DNA of 64,000 nt from positions 3,162,001 to 3,226,000 of the forward strand of contig NZ_CP020880.1 of assembly GCF_002157855.1 (NCBI RefSeq). Direction: 5' to 3'. This document shows positions 63,905 through 64,000 of the stretch, piece after piece. Positions within the stretch are counted from its first letter, which is position 1; each line of letters begins with the position of its first letter. Made by a program: the position numbers and the translations under genes. This DNA comes from Sutcliffiella horikoshii (GTDB taxonomy: Bacteria > Bacillota > Bacilli > Bacillales > Bacillaceae_I). Under the pieces are notes generated by a model, which saw only the letters and a program-made list of their open reading frames with translations, had not been told where the DNA came from and ran no database searches.

Positions 63905-64000
63905 ATCCGAGTGTTCGCTTTCCAGGGGCTGTGCTTGAGCCTAACTTGGGGGCCACTAAAAAGTCTGTCTATGAATTTAAATATTGGATAGACACCGCTG
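63905..64000 (+). repeat. Family A fragment and the start of another copy
   Basis: A truncated core (TTCGCTTTCC..GTGCTTGAGCCT, 63910-63940) is followed by GGCCACTAAAAAGT and, at the very end, ACACCGCTG. The last two match the left part of the copies at 24234 and 41440, so a further copy runs off the window. Confidence 0.65.

Overview
The window is a chromosomal segment from an endospore-forming, low-to-moderate GC member of the Bacillaceae (Bacillus sensu lato). This rests on gene content and order: fadB-fadR-lcfA, yshE-mutS2-polX-cvpA-zapA, rnhC, pheST with a T-box, ysgA, sspI, ysdC, ysdB, ysdA-rplT-rpmI-infC, thrS with a T-box, ytxC, dnaB, nrdR, speD, gapB, coaE and ytaF all resemble the Bacillus subtilis backbone. 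Sporulation genes (sspI, ytxC, ytaF) are present. No rRNA, tRNA or CRISPR array was seen.

Layout. Positions 1-20.7 kb are housekeeping: fatty-acid degradation, a K+/H+ antiporter pair (khtTU), DNA repair and replication accessories (mutS2, polX, rnhC, zapA), a type I toxin/antitoxin locus near 12 kb, pheST, sspI, a NERD-domain protein, an M42 aminopeptidase, a dimeric dUTPase and SigW-type ysdB. Positions 20.7-51.2 kb look like an accessory island lying between ysdB and ysdA. Positions 51.2-64 kb return to backbone: translation genes, thrS, ytxC, a lipid kinase, dnaB (with no dnaI after it), nrdR, speD, gapB with two CcpN-type boxes, coaE and ytaF.

The island is the notable part. It carries five paralogous secreted subtilases of about 1340-1390 residues. 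Each has a signal peptide, an I9-like propeptide, an S8 catalytic domain with a PA insert, a chain of beta-sandwich modules, a cohesin-like module, a dockerin and a conserved short C-terminal tail. Mixed with them are three HTH-TPR regulators of the RRNPP quorum-sensing type (two NprR-like paralogues and one AimR/Rap-like), a SipW-type signal peptidase and a TasA/camelysin-like fibre protein. A motif ATTGGGGG(W)(A/T)AT lies upstream of sipW and three of the protease genes, which suggests one regulon. My inference is a peptide-regulated extracellular protease and matrix system in which cohesin and dockerin may hold proteases together without a separate scaffoldin.

Two families of short non-autonomous mobile elements are scattered through the window. 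Family A (about ten copies or fragments) is a long imperfect palindrome; one intact copy at 41440-41655 has inverted ends and a perfect 9-bp target duplication. Family B (two copies, about 183 bp) has inverted ends, and one copy has a 10-bp target duplication; the other interrupts the antitoxin RNA of the type I toxin locus. Two separate arrays of 21-bp tandem repeats sharing a submotif sit upstream of the NERD gene and upstream of infC.
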